DNA of 34,252 nt from Hoylesella timonensis 4401737 = DSM 22865 = JCM 15640 (GTDB lineage: Bacteria; Bacteroidota; Bacteroidia; Bacteroidales; Bacteroidaceae), in the NCBI RefSeq assembly GCF_000455445.1, contig NZ_HG417098.1, positions 18,792-53,043 on the forward strand, read 5' to 3'. Below, one piece after another: positions 1-6,784 of this stretch. The translations under genes and the position numbers were made by a program. A model generated the notes under the pieces. The model did not search any database and had not been told where the DNA came from. It worked only from the letters and a program-made list of their open reading frames with translations. Each line of letters begins with the position of its first letter. The first letter of the stretch is position 1.

Positions 1-93
1 GCTTCAAGTTCAAATTATCTGCAAATTCAGTAATGAGAGGACGTGTAAACGCAATAAGGACGTTCAAGGGCTTAGTTGCGGATTTGAGGAAGA

Positions 94-498
94 TTATATT
101 ACAGTATAGAAAAATATTATCCATGTTGAACTACAATAAAAAACAAAAAAGACTTTTCCCCAAAATAGACGCTTAGGACTTTTCTCCTGATATTCATCAA
201 CAAGATGGGATATTCTTGACTTCCTGAAATAGCATCTATACATGTATGTTACTATTGGCATGATTATTATGACAGACCATACCCATGAAAGTAAATCATT
301 TCTGCTTTTTATGGGTAGATGTTGTAATATATTTAATCCTATATGCTGTTCTGCGATATAAACTATAGTAAGTATATTTACAAATAATAAGACAGAAACA
401 ATTAAGGCTGAGTCTATACGAGTATCTGCAGATTTTCCGTAGCTCTTATTTTTTGATAAAAAATAATATGTCCAATATGCAATCTCTTTTAATAGCAT
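94..498 (-). CDS. Small multi-pass membrane protein, putative immunity protein
   Basis: A 134-aa protein if started at the ATG at 498, which has a good AAGGAG-type ribosome site just upstream; the longer frame to 600 would run back over the upstream gene. Three hydrophobic segments are visible (around ALIVSVLLFVNILTIVYIA, WSVIIIMPIVTYMY and VFFVFYCSSTWIIFFYTVI), with a basic and charged stretch between the last two. It begins 4 bp after the end of the putative toxin at 503-1300. A membrane protein encoded directly behind a candidate membrane-acting toxin fits the usual layout for immunity against pore-forming or inner-membrane toxins. The family is not one I can name, so the immunity role is inferred from topology and position only. 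Confidence 0.6.
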   Translation of the reverse strand: MLLKEIAYWTYYFLSKNKSYGKSADTRIDSALIVSVLLFVNILTIVYIAEQHIGLNILQHLPIKSRNDLLSWVWSVIIIMPIVTYMYRCYFRKSRISHLVDEYQEKSPKRLFWGKVFFVFYCSSTWIIFFYTVI

Positions 499-502
499 AA
501 TC

Positions 503-1300
503 TTATCTCCTTGATTTTGATGCAGGACCAATGAAAGTTTGTCTGGGGCTAAAACGTCTTTTGATAATTGTTGGTGGAAAAGGATGAATAGGTAGGACAA
601 CTCTTAGATTATCTACAGGTTGAATATATGGATCTTTTCGTATATTGGGGGCAAGCGTTGGGGAGTAAAATGCTCCTAATAAATCGAGCCCCCAATAAAC
701 TAGACCTATGGTTAATCCGATAGGACCACCAAATGTAGCTAATGCAGAAAATCCTATATTTGTAATTCCTTTAAGTGCAGAAATCTGACCTGTAACTACT
801 CCTGCAGCATCAGTTACAACTCCTATAATAAAGACTTTCCTCCCGACATTTTTTGCAATATGAGTTATCTTATACGTTTTTATCCTGGCTCTACTTCCTC
901 CTCCCCATCCAGATGGGTACACTTTAGGAGAGAAATGTCCTTTAGAGTTAAAACGCACAGTCGTTCTTGTATTAGAGAGTTCAGTAAACCCTAAAGAAGT
1001 GCCAGCAGCAGTTAGTGCGTTGCATATTTGTCCATGCCATGTATATGTTGGAATTCTGGTGCTGTCAATATTTTGAGGAGCAGAACCCCACAGAGGCATG
1101 GAGTCTGAGAATGATATTAACCCAAAAGGAGGTAAGGTCGAGGTTTTAATGACTTTATTTCCTAATGATTCAACTTCAATTTCTGCAGTTTTATGATTTT
1201 CAAATGTAACATGACTCTTTATAAACTGTCCAGCAAGCATTTTTTGCCCTAGTTCATGCTGGGTTAGACTATCTTGTTGATGGATTGGCATAAATTTCAA
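503..1300 (-). CDS. Putative secreted toxin with C-terminal hydrophobic hairpin
   Basis: A 265-aa protein without a signal peptide. The first half is polar and holds a Gly-rich basic stretch (SGWGGGSRARIKTYKI). The second half has two glycine/alanine-rich hydrophobic segments (residues ~155-175 and ~185-212), and the C-terminus is basic and proline-rich. Such a layout recurs in Bacteroidetes effector C-termini thought to act on membranes, but no catalytic motif is visible and no family is recognised. It sits between a small lipoprotein gene (18 bp upstream) and a membrane protein gene (4 bp downstream), which together look like an effector/immunity operon. It lacks a PAAR or Rhs part, so it could be an orphan effector or a tail detached from a larger carrier. 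Confidence 0.5.
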   Translation of the reverse strand: MKFMPIHQQDSLTQHELGQKMLAGQFIKSHVTFENHKTAEIEVESLGNKVIKTSTLPPFGLISFSDSMPLWGSAPQNIDSTRIPTYTWHGQICNALTAAGTSLGFTELSNTRTTVRFNSKGHFSPKVYPSGWGGGSRARIKTYKITHIAKNVGRKVFIIGVVTDAAGVVTGQISALKGITNIGFSALATFGGPIGLTIGLVYWGLDLLGAFYSPTLAPNIRKDPYIQPVDNLRVVLPIHPFPPTIIKRRFSPRQTFIGPASKSRR

Positions 1301-1318
1301 TATAATAAAGAGTTGATT

Positions 1319-1675
1319 TTAATCAAGGCTATAAATAGAGTATTCTAAATGACATAATACTTGAAGCGAATCCATAGAAGGAAGATACCAAACAGTGAGT
1401 AAACTATCTGAATGGGTTTGCCAAGTGTACTCCATTACTTTTATGCTGCGACTGAGTCGTTGTGATTTTGTAAAACAGTTTAGGACAGCAGTCCTAAACT
1501 CATCATGCTGTTCCGTTATTAAATATGAGGCAATATCCTTAGGGGCTCCATACAAAGAATCAATTTCTTTAACACTATATGTGTTAGGTTTAATAACATG
1601 TTTTTGAAATTGACCAGTATTCTTGCAGCTGAAAAAAACAAAAAGCAAAGCCGTTAAAATATTGTAATATTTCAT
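1319..1675 (-). CDS. Small lipoprotein of unknown function
   Basis: A 118-aa protein with a short signal peptide and a lipobox ending in FFSC (Cys17), so probably lipid-anchored. The mature part is polar with no recognised domain. Its ATG overlaps the TGA of the upstream frame (ATGA at 1672-1675), which suggests translational coupling. It lies 18 bp upstream of the candidate toxin at 503-1300, so it may be a periplasmic immunity protein or accessory for that toxin. This is inference from gene order only. Confidence 0.55.
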   Translation of the reverse strand: MKYYNILTALLFVFFSCKNTGQFQKHVIKPNTYSVKEIDSLYGAPKDIASYLITEQHDEFRTAVLNCFTKSQRLSRSIKVMEYTWQTHSDSLLTVWYLPSMDSLQVLCHLEYSIYSLD

Positions 1676-1831
1676 TTATCTAAAATAATTTCCGTATCAT
1701 CTCTAAACATAGAATTCAACTCTAGCAATGTTGCTTGAGAGGACTGTGCAATTCGAAGGAATCTCAGCAATTGACTCATTGGCATCTACTTTTACTTCAT
1801 TGCCACCTACACCGTATTGATATAGTCCCAT
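1672..1831 (-). pseudogene. Short frameshifted ORF, possibly a TssB-like N-terminal fragment
   Basis: The ATG at 1831 opens a 42-codon frame starting MGLYQYGVGGNEVKVDANES that stops early. A second frame, offset by one base, continues with LELNSMFRDDTEIILDK and ends in an ATGA overlap with the lipoprotein gene. Reading one frame into the other near the codons for AEI gives a plausible continuous protein of about 52 aa, so a one-base indel is likely. The first frame also reminds me of the N-terminus of Bacteroidetes type VI sheath protein TssB (pattern EIPxNRTLL). That is from memory and uncertain. If right, this is a sheath-gene fragment fused to something else. Confidence 0.35.
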
Positions 1832-1995
1832 AATTTGTATGATTTAATATTATCTTTATATTCGATTATTCAAGCCATTAGGGTGTTGGTAAATATAATC
1901 ATTTTTATTATGAACACCAAGGAAAATCTGGTTTTTTTGTTGTTTCACTGCAAAAATGTTGATAATCAGCCTGCAATTTGACCTATACGCCGAAA

Positions 1996-2113
1996 CTTCT
2001 TTGCCGAAAAAAAAGTCATTTTTCTGTAGCAAAGCCACAAAACCACCCGCCGATGTTCCGCCAAAGGCGGAGAAAAGAAAGCAGAAACAACTCGCCTCGA
2101 TTGGGGAGGGTTA
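1996..2113. repeat. Cassette-end repeat, copy 1 (hairpins CCGCC-AAA-GGCGG)
   Basis: An intergenic repeat starting after the stop of the immunity gene at 2114-2494. It holds a perfect short palindrome CCGCCAAAGGCGG at 2058-2070, an imperfect GTAGC-AAA-GCCAC stem at 2026-2038, and the tract AGAAAAGAAAGCAGAAACAA. The closest copy is 7561-7683. Shorter or degenerate copies are at 3127-3184, 4857-4950 and about 6791-6830. Position and stems suggest a terminator that also acts as a recombination junction; that role is inferred. Confidence 0.7.
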
Positions 2114-2494
2114 TTAGTAAAACTCAATCTTACAATCTGATAGAGCATATATTCTACCGTCCGAAAGTTCTATTTTATTTTCAGAGATTTTACCTGTCAA
2201 TAAACCTAACTGCTCTGCCCCTTGTTCTATTTGTTTCCGCCACCCCTCAATATCTCCTTTATAAGATAATCCGTGAAATAATTCATTGGTCGGTAGCCTT
2301 AGTTTGCAATTTTCCGATATTACTCCTCCACTTTGAGCTATTTCAAACAAAGAAGTTACTTTATCAAATAATGATTGCTTCTTAACAGTTCGGCTACTTT
2401 TTGTGAAAAAATCCTCTCCGTCATCAGAAATATATAGGTGTTCTCTTCCCTCTACTTTTATTGTTCCTGGAATATGTCTATTAATTGTACTCAT
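2114..2494 (-). CDS. Putative immunity protein of the Tox-REase module
   Basis: A 126-aa soluble, acidic protein with no signal peptide and no family I recognise. It starts 2 bp after the stop of the Rhs/Tox-REase pseudogene (2497-3126) and is followed by the cassette-end repeat, exactly the position of the immunity gene in the neighbouring modules. Its frame is intact although the toxin in front carries two in-frame stops. Function is inferred from position. Confidence 0.55.
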   Translation of the reverse strand: MSTINRHIPGTIKVEGREHLYISDDGEDFFTKSSRTVKKQSLFDKVTSLFEIAQSGGVISENCKLRLPTNELFHGLSYKGDIEGWRKQIEQGAEQLGLLTGKISENKIELSDGRIYALSDCKIEFY

Positions 2495-2496
2495 TA

Positions 2497-3126
2497 TTAT
2501 GGTGTTATATTAATCTTTACATTGCTTAATCCTACATCTTGGAAGATTTTTGTGTAATGTGTTGCCAAATCTTGGCTATTTGTATGATAAATAACCTCGT
2601 CAAAAGCATTCGAGTATTTTTGAGCTTGTGAAAGCATTTTTTGTTGTTCTGCAATAGCGAACGGTTTATTTCCTATTTTATTATTGGGGTTTCGTGTTGA
2701 TTTAGATCAGTCTTTTACATATTTGGCTTCTATTGCTACATTCTCACCGTTTATATCTACAACGTGATCAGCTATTCCATTAACTTGTTTTCCTCCAATC
2801 ATCGCTCTATATTCCCTTTGTGATTGAGGTAATTTTCCGCTATACATATCTTAGATTTGTTGTTCATATTTACGAGCTTTTGAAGTTGCTTTACCACAAT
2901 CCAATCCAAATGGGTCAATTTCTGTATTGGGGTCGAAAACATATTCGTATAGCGTAGGATTAGCCCCCGCCAATCTTATTGGGTCTTGAGAAATATAGGT
3001 ACCCATCTCGGGCGAGTAGTATCTGTACCTGTTGTAGTACAGCCCCTTCTCACCATCCTCATACTGTCCTTGGAATCTGAAAGGTATGAAGTTTCTCTCA
3101 CCTCTGAGTTCCAGTACATCTCCATA
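2497..3126 (-). pseudogene. Rhs C-terminal fragment with Tox-REase toxin, two in-frame stops
   Basis: One frame runs from 3126 to the stop at 2497. It opens with the end of an Rhs core (RFQGQYEDGEKGLYYNRYRY, then ISQDPIRLAG and IDPFGLD), the standard end of the Rhs shell. A toxin domain follows that holds VNGIADHVVD, AIEAKYV and NPNNKIGNKPFAIAEQQKM. I assign this to a PD-(D/E)xK restriction-endonuclease-fold toxin (Tox-REase type) from the D...ExK pattern. The frame is broken by TAA at 2851-2853 and TGA at 2707-2709, the latter probably a former TGG (KDWSK). The 5' end stops abruptly at the repeat at 3127, so the rest of the Rhs gene is missing. The toxin is almost certainly not made, although its immunity gene survives. 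Confidence 0.75.
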
Positions 3127-3184
3127 CCGCTAAAAGCGGAGAACAGAAAGCAGAAAAAATCTCGATTGAGGTGAGGTGTTGCTA
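3127..3184. repeat. Cassette-end repeat, copy 2 (short)
   Basis: A truncated copy of the cassette-end repeat directly downstream of the immunity gene at 3185-3538: CCGC-TAAAA-GCGG stem at 3127-3139, then GAACAGAAAGCAGAAAAAA and a TCGATTGAGG stretch shared with 4921-4940. The Rhs homology of the pseudogene at 2497-3126 begins exactly at its edge, so it marks a recombination junction. Confidence 0.65.
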
Positions 3185-3538
3185 CTACTGTTGTTTTTCT
3201 TTGAACTCTTTTAATTTCTTTTCTATAAAAGCAAAATCGTTTATTGCTTTGTCCTTATCTTTGGCTCGGTCGTATTTTTCATGCCATTTTCTAATTCCGT
3301 AAGCATAGAATTGAAACCCTTCTTCTGTTAAATCTCCAACCGTAATCTGAGAATCGTCATTTGCCTTTTCTCCTTTTTTTAATATTTCTCTTGTAGTAAA
3401 CCCATTATCTTGTAAGAAATGAACATAGTTCTCAAAAAAACGATATTGCCTCTCTTTATACTCCTGCGTTATGGGCTGTGGAGCTAATTTAGATTGAGTT
3501 ATCCAACTTAATTTTTCTATTATTCTATTTTTATCCAT
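3185..3538 (-). CDS. Putative immunity protein, paralog of 4951-5301
   Basis: A 117-aa charged, soluble protein with no signal peptide. It is about 90% identical by eye to the 116-aa protein at 4951-5301, including KLAPQPITQEYKERQYRFFE and ITVGDLTEEGFQFYAYGIRK. Both genes lie about 12-13 bp downstream of related REase-like toxin tails ending in DxDLxTK...CH, so they are probably the cognate immunity genes of one toxin family that was duplicated. Here only the last ~50 codons of the toxin remain, which makes this an orphan immunity gene. The family is not recognised. Confidence 0.6.
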   Translation of the reverse strand: MDKNRIIEKLSWITQSKLAPQPITQEYKERQYRFFENYVHFLQDNGFTTREILKKGEKANDDSQITVGDLTEEGFQFYAYGIRKWHEKYDRAKDKDKAINDFAFIEKKLKEFKEKQQ

Positions 3539-3551
3539 CTGTTTTTTTATT

Positions 3552-3709
3552 TTAGTGACATTTGACTTTTTTCGTTTCTAAATCAACATCTAATCTTTGG
3601 GTTTCAATATCAGATATGTCATACAACACTCCTTTTCTTCCCGGTGCTTTAACATGAGTTCCGCCATTACTTCTAATATCAGTTTCTTTTAACATTTGTG
3701 TTCTTTTAT
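3552..3709 (-). pseudogene. Remnant tail of REase-like toxin (paralog of 5314-5726)
   Basis: About 50 codons remain, reading DKRTQMLKETDIRS, then GGTHVKAPGRKGVLYDISDI and a terminal KVKCH before the TAA at 3552-3554. The tail aligns with the end of the toxin at 5314-5726 (GGAHVKAPERKGALYDISDI, TTMCH). Upstream the homology ends exactly at the 95-bp palindrome starting at 3710, so the 5' part of the toxin and its Rhs carrier are missing. Confidence 0.75.
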
Positions 3710-3804
3710 CGTAACTATTCAGCAATAGTCATAGGTCATACGCCACCTCCCATCCTACAATGATAGGATGGCAGGTGGCGTATGGTTATTGCTGAATAGT
3801 TACG
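3710..3804. repeat. 95-bp fold-back palindrome between two toxin fragments
   Basis: The outer arms CGTAACTATTCAGCAATA (3710-3727) and its reverse complement (3787-3804) match perfectly. The inner arms CATACGCCACCT and CCATCCTA also pair, leaving a 6-base bulge on the left arm and a small apical loop near 3760. The 3' end of the truncated Ntox15 gene (stop at 3786) is supplied by this palindrome, and on the other side it abuts the toxin tail ending at 3709. It looks like a MITE or other fold-back insertion. No target-site duplication is evident. Family unknown. Confidence 0.8.
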
Positions 3805-4700
3805 TATTCATCTCTTGCTTGCTTTGCTCTTTTATTATACTCGGACTTATCTCTATTCTTAAAGTTTTCCCTATTTTCCAACCAATCTTTTGTTCTCATT
3901 CTATTGATCGCATCTTGCTGGTCTTTCAACTGCCGATTAAATTCTCCTGGAGAAGCTACGGCATGTTTAGGATTCTCCTTGAATGGGGGATTTGGCTTAA
4001 TAGGCTTTCCTTTTGGTTTCGAAGGAGATATTTTCTTACTTGGCAAAGGTGTATTACCCATAACTCCACTCATTAACTTTCGAGCTTTATTAGCATAAGC
4101 CTTGGATAAATTTCCTCCTTTTTTCCCCACTTTCTTCATTGCCTTCAATATGGCAGGGGCAAAACTGAGCAGCGTGCTGAAACCGATGCTTGACAGAAGT
4201 CCCGTCAGCATACCGCCCCAGTCGGGGGCATAGGGACCGCCCACCATGACAGGCGCACCTGTCGGAATGGGAATGGAGAAGGATGTCGGGGCGAAGAGGG
4301 TTGGAGTGAACTTGAACTTTTTCTTGCCTACCTTGCTCAATGCTCCCGAAAAAGGAATACCCACGTCGTTGCAGGTCATTACCATGTATCCCTTGGGACT
4401 TAAACGCGTCCCCTCTGCAAAAACCGTCTGGGAGGAGAAGAAGTTCATGCTCTCGTGCCCGATGATGGGCATCATGATGAAGGCGCCAACCAAGGGAATG
4501 TGCTGGAAAGTAATGAGTACACCGCTCGTGTCAGACACACCGCGCTTGAGACCATTGATGTTTACGTTGCTGCCGAGGAAAGGAATATAGTCAAACGGGT
4601 CTATGACCATACCTACATAGGGATGGAAAGGATTACCGGAGGTCGCAAGATGCAAATCTAAACCTACAACAGGGGTCAAATGAGTACTGACGGGTAACAT
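3786..4700 (-). pseudogene. PAAR-like effector with truncated Ntox15 (Tde-type DNase) domain
   Basis: A 304-aa frame. Residues ~8-130 form a PAAR-like N-terminal domain typical of Bacteroidetes Rhs and type VI effectors (GMVIDPFDYIPFLGSNVNIN, HIPLVGAF, MTCNDVGIPFS); this part caps the VgrG spike. A hydrophobic Gly/Ala segment follows (~145-190) and then a Lys/Pro linker (~215-240). From ~245 the sequence (EFNRQLKDQQDAINRM, DWLENRENF) matches the N-terminal half of polymorphic toxin type 15 (Ntox15), as in the Agrobacterium Tde DNases. The frame ends inside the fold-back palindrome (final residues VTIQQ), so the C-terminal half that carries the family's HxxD catalytic motif is absent. The product could still load on a spike but should lack nuclease activity. 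The Tdi1-like immunity genes at 12245 and 15268 belong to the family that pairs with this toxin class. Confidence 0.75.
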
Positions 4701-4717
4701 ATAATTATTATACTAGA

Positions 4718-4849
4718 CTACTGACAAGTATGTGGAGACTGCTCCAACCTGCGAATGGTTTCTTGGGGAGTCTCTTCCCAATGATCTCCATAGAGAGTAA
4801 CCATACGAGAGATTTGTGATACTATTCTAAGATCTGGAATATCATACAT
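4718..4849 (-). pseudogene. Short ORF (43 aa), probable 3' gene remnant
   Basis: A short frame MYDIPDLRIVSQISRMVTLY followed by a segment containing QETIRRLEQSPHTC, ending at TAG 4718-4720. The frame is open a little further upstream into the cassette-end repeat, so this is probably the tail of a longer gene. A related piece (EEIRRLELSPHTL) occurs on the opposite strand at about 11930-11968, inserted in an Rhs fragment. It lies 17 bp upstream of the PAAR-like gene. No function is assigned. Confidence 0.35.
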
Positions 4850-4856
4850 GAATTTT

Positions 4857-4950
4857 TCGGCAAAAGTTACAAAATACCCGCCAACGTTTCGCTAAAGACA
4901 GAAGAAAAGAAAGCAGAAAAAGCCTCGATTGAGGTGGGGTGTTGCTGCTA
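4857..4950. repeat. Cassette-end repeat, copy 3 (degenerate)
   Basis: A degenerate copy directly downstream of the immunity gene at 4951-5301. It keeps GCCGAAAA-type, CCCGCCAACGTT and GAAAAGAAAGCAGAAAAA blocks and the CCTCGATTGAGG palindrome. The CCGCC/GGCGG stem is mutated to CGTTTCGCTAAAGAC. Confidence 0.6.
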
Positions 4951-5301
4951 CTATTGTTTTTCTCGAAATTCCAGTAATTTCTTTTCAATAAAAGCAAAAT
5001 CGGTTATCGCTTTGTCCTTGTCTTTGGCTCGGTCGTATTTTTCACGCCATTTTCTAATTCCGTAAGCATAGAATTGAAACCCTTCTTCTGTTAAATCTCC
5101 AACCGTAATCTGAGAATCGTCATTTGCCTTTTCTCCCTTTTTTAATATTTCTCTTGTGGTGAATCCATTATCTTGCAGGAAATTAACAATATTCTCAAAA
5201 AAACGATATTGCCTTTCCTTATACTCCTGCGTTATGGGTTGTGGAGCTAATTTAGATTGAGTAAACCAAGCAACTTTTGATATTATTTCGTTTTTACACA
5301 T
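4951..5301 (-). CDS. Putative immunity protein of the REase-like toxin
   Basis: A 116-aa soluble, charged protein, close paralog of 3185-3538; most differences are at the N-terminus (MCKNEIISKVAWFTQ) and the C-terminus. It starts 12 bp after the stop of the toxin domain at 5314 and ends at the cassette-end repeat. Toxin-immunity order and co-duplication with the toxin tail support an immunity role; the family is not recognised. Confidence 0.6.
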   Translation of the reverse strand: MCKNEIISKVAWFTQSKLAPQPITQEYKERQYRFFENIVNFLQDNGFTTREILKKGEKANDDSQITVGDLTEEGFQFYAYGIRKWREKYDRAKDKDKAITDFAFIEKKLLEFREKQ

Positions 5302-5313
5302 AATTATATATTT

Positions 5314-5726
5314 TTAATGACACATTGTTGTTTTAGTGTCTAAATCAACATCTAACCTTTGGGTTTCAATATCAGATATATCATACAACGCTCCTTTTCT
5401 TTCTGGTGCTTTAACATGTGCTCCTCCTTTTGCTTTTCTCCTAATATTCATTTCCTTTTCAAGTTGTGCTGTTTTATCTGCTGTCGGACTTGTTACTTCA
5501 TAAACACCTTTTACCTTGCCGTCTTCAATTACAACAAAATCTAATCGTCGTCTTGACTCAAAAGCATCTCTGACACTTTTACCAGAGGCATCACGGATAT
5601 ACCTTTCTCTCAGTATGGTTGCATTCGGATGTTGTTTCTTTAAGTGTTCCAATGCAATAGCTTCGCGAGCATTGCCTGCAACTTTATTAGGAATGGCGTC
5701 TAATCCAAATGAATCAATCTGTATAT
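5314..5726 (-). pseudogene. Rhs C-terminal tail with REase-like toxin, 5' end lost at IS982
   Basis: The frame is open from the IS982 boundary to the stop at 5314 (about 137 codons). It begins with IQIDSFGLDAIPNKV, the usual Rhs end (IDPFGLD-like), followed by a toxin domain: NAREAIALEHLKKQHPNATI, RRRLDFVVI, KGVYEVTSPTADKTAQLEKE. The D..V...E-x-T/S pattern and helix order suggest a PD-(D/E)xK nuclease fold, though the classical ExK lysine is not where expected, so the enzyme class is uncertain. The toxin domain itself looks complete. What has been lost is the Rhs carrier: beyond the IS lies unrelated A/C-rich DNA, not Rhs core, implying a deletion at the IS. Confidence 0.65.
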
Positions 5727-6756
5727 TAACGTGAGTTCGACGAATTATAAGTGTCTATAAATTTGGTGATTAGCGAAATTTGTTGTAACTTTAAGGTGTT
5801 GATTTACAAACAATTACAAACAAAAATCGCTATGATCACCGAGGACAAAGTTACTGAAATATTTTGAATGGCAGATGATTTCTGCAAGTTTTTTGATGCA
5901 ATGGTGGCAAAATATACGCTAAAGCCTACTGGAAAAAGAAAGTATCATCGAGATTCCACGATGTCAAAGGCAGAAGTCATGCTAATAATGATTCTTTTTC
6001 ACGACTCTGGTTATCGCTGCTTTAAACATTTCTATCTTGAAAAAGTATGTAAACATCTGCGTAATTTGTTTCCTAAAGTTGTCTCATACAACCGTATAGT
6101 AGAATTGCAAAGGGAGATTGTCATTCCACTCGCTTTGTTTATCAAGAAAGTCTTGTTAGGAAAATGCACGGGCATAAGTTTTGTTGACAGCACACCACTG
6201 CGTGTCTGCAAGAACCAAAGAATACATATTCATAAGGTTTTCAAAGGTATAGCCCAAAGAGGAAAATGCTCCATGGGTTGGTTCTTCGGTTTCAAATTAC
6301 ATTTGATTTGCAATGAGAAAGGAGAACTTCTCAATTTTATGATAACACCGGGAGATGTTGATGATCGTAAGCCATTGGAATACAAAGCGTTTGTAGATTT
6401 CATATATGGCAAGCTGGTCGGCGACAAGGGGTACATCGGCAAGAATCTCTTCAAAAGGCTGTTTGTGGATGGAATACAACTTATTACCAAGCTGAAAAGC
6501 AACATGAAAGGAGCTTTGATGAGCGTTTCTGACAGACTCTTACTCAGAAAAAGAGCCATTATAGAAACTGTGAGTGATGAGCTTAAGAATATTGCACAGG
6601 TGGAGCACTCCAGGCATAGATGCTTTGACAATTTTATCGTCAATTTATTAGGCGCTATTGCAGCCTATTGCCTGTTCCCAAAAAAGCCGTGTATCAATGT
6701 ACAAAGGACTATTGACACACAGCTTGCTCTGTTCTAAATTCGTCGAACTCACGTTA
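5727..6756 (+). mobile_element. IS982-family insertion sequence
   Basis: A complete-looking element bounded by a perfect 20-bp inverted repeat: TAACGTGAGTTCGACGAATT at 5727-5746 and its complement at 6737-6756. The outer TA of each arm may belong to the target rather than to the IS. No longer target-site duplication is visible, and the flanks do not reconstitute one gene, so a deletion probably followed insertion. It encodes one transposase, interrupted near the start. Confidence 0.85.
5832..6737 (+). pseudogene. IS982 transposase with TGA at codon 12
   Basis: From the ATG at 5832 the frame reads MITEDKVTEIF, then TGA at 5865-5867, then continues in the same frame as a 289-aa protein from an ATG at 5868. 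The family's N-terminus normally runs straight through here with a Cys or similar residue, so the TGA looks like a point mutation. The body has the DDE features of IS982 transposases: FVDSTPLRVCKNQRI (first Asp), GFKLHLICNEKGELLNF, TPGDVDDRKPLE, LVGDKGYIGKNLF (second Asp) and IETVSDELKNIAQVEHSRHR (Glu). Re-initiation at 5868 would lose only about 12 residues, so activity cannot be excluded. Confidence 0.8.
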
Positions 6757-6784
6757 AATAGCACATGCTTCTTCTTTTGATTTA

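Noticed and set aside
3..173. Plus-strand frame open to the left window edge (ANSVMRGRVNAIRTFKGLVA)
   Set aside because: It overlaps the end of the membrane protein gene, has no visible start and no recognised family. It could be the tail of a transposase, but the evidence is too thin to call.
3710..3804. Integron attC site
   Set aside because: The palindrome is long and almost fully paired, and I see no R-box core (GTTRRRY) pairs, integrase or cassette array of that type.
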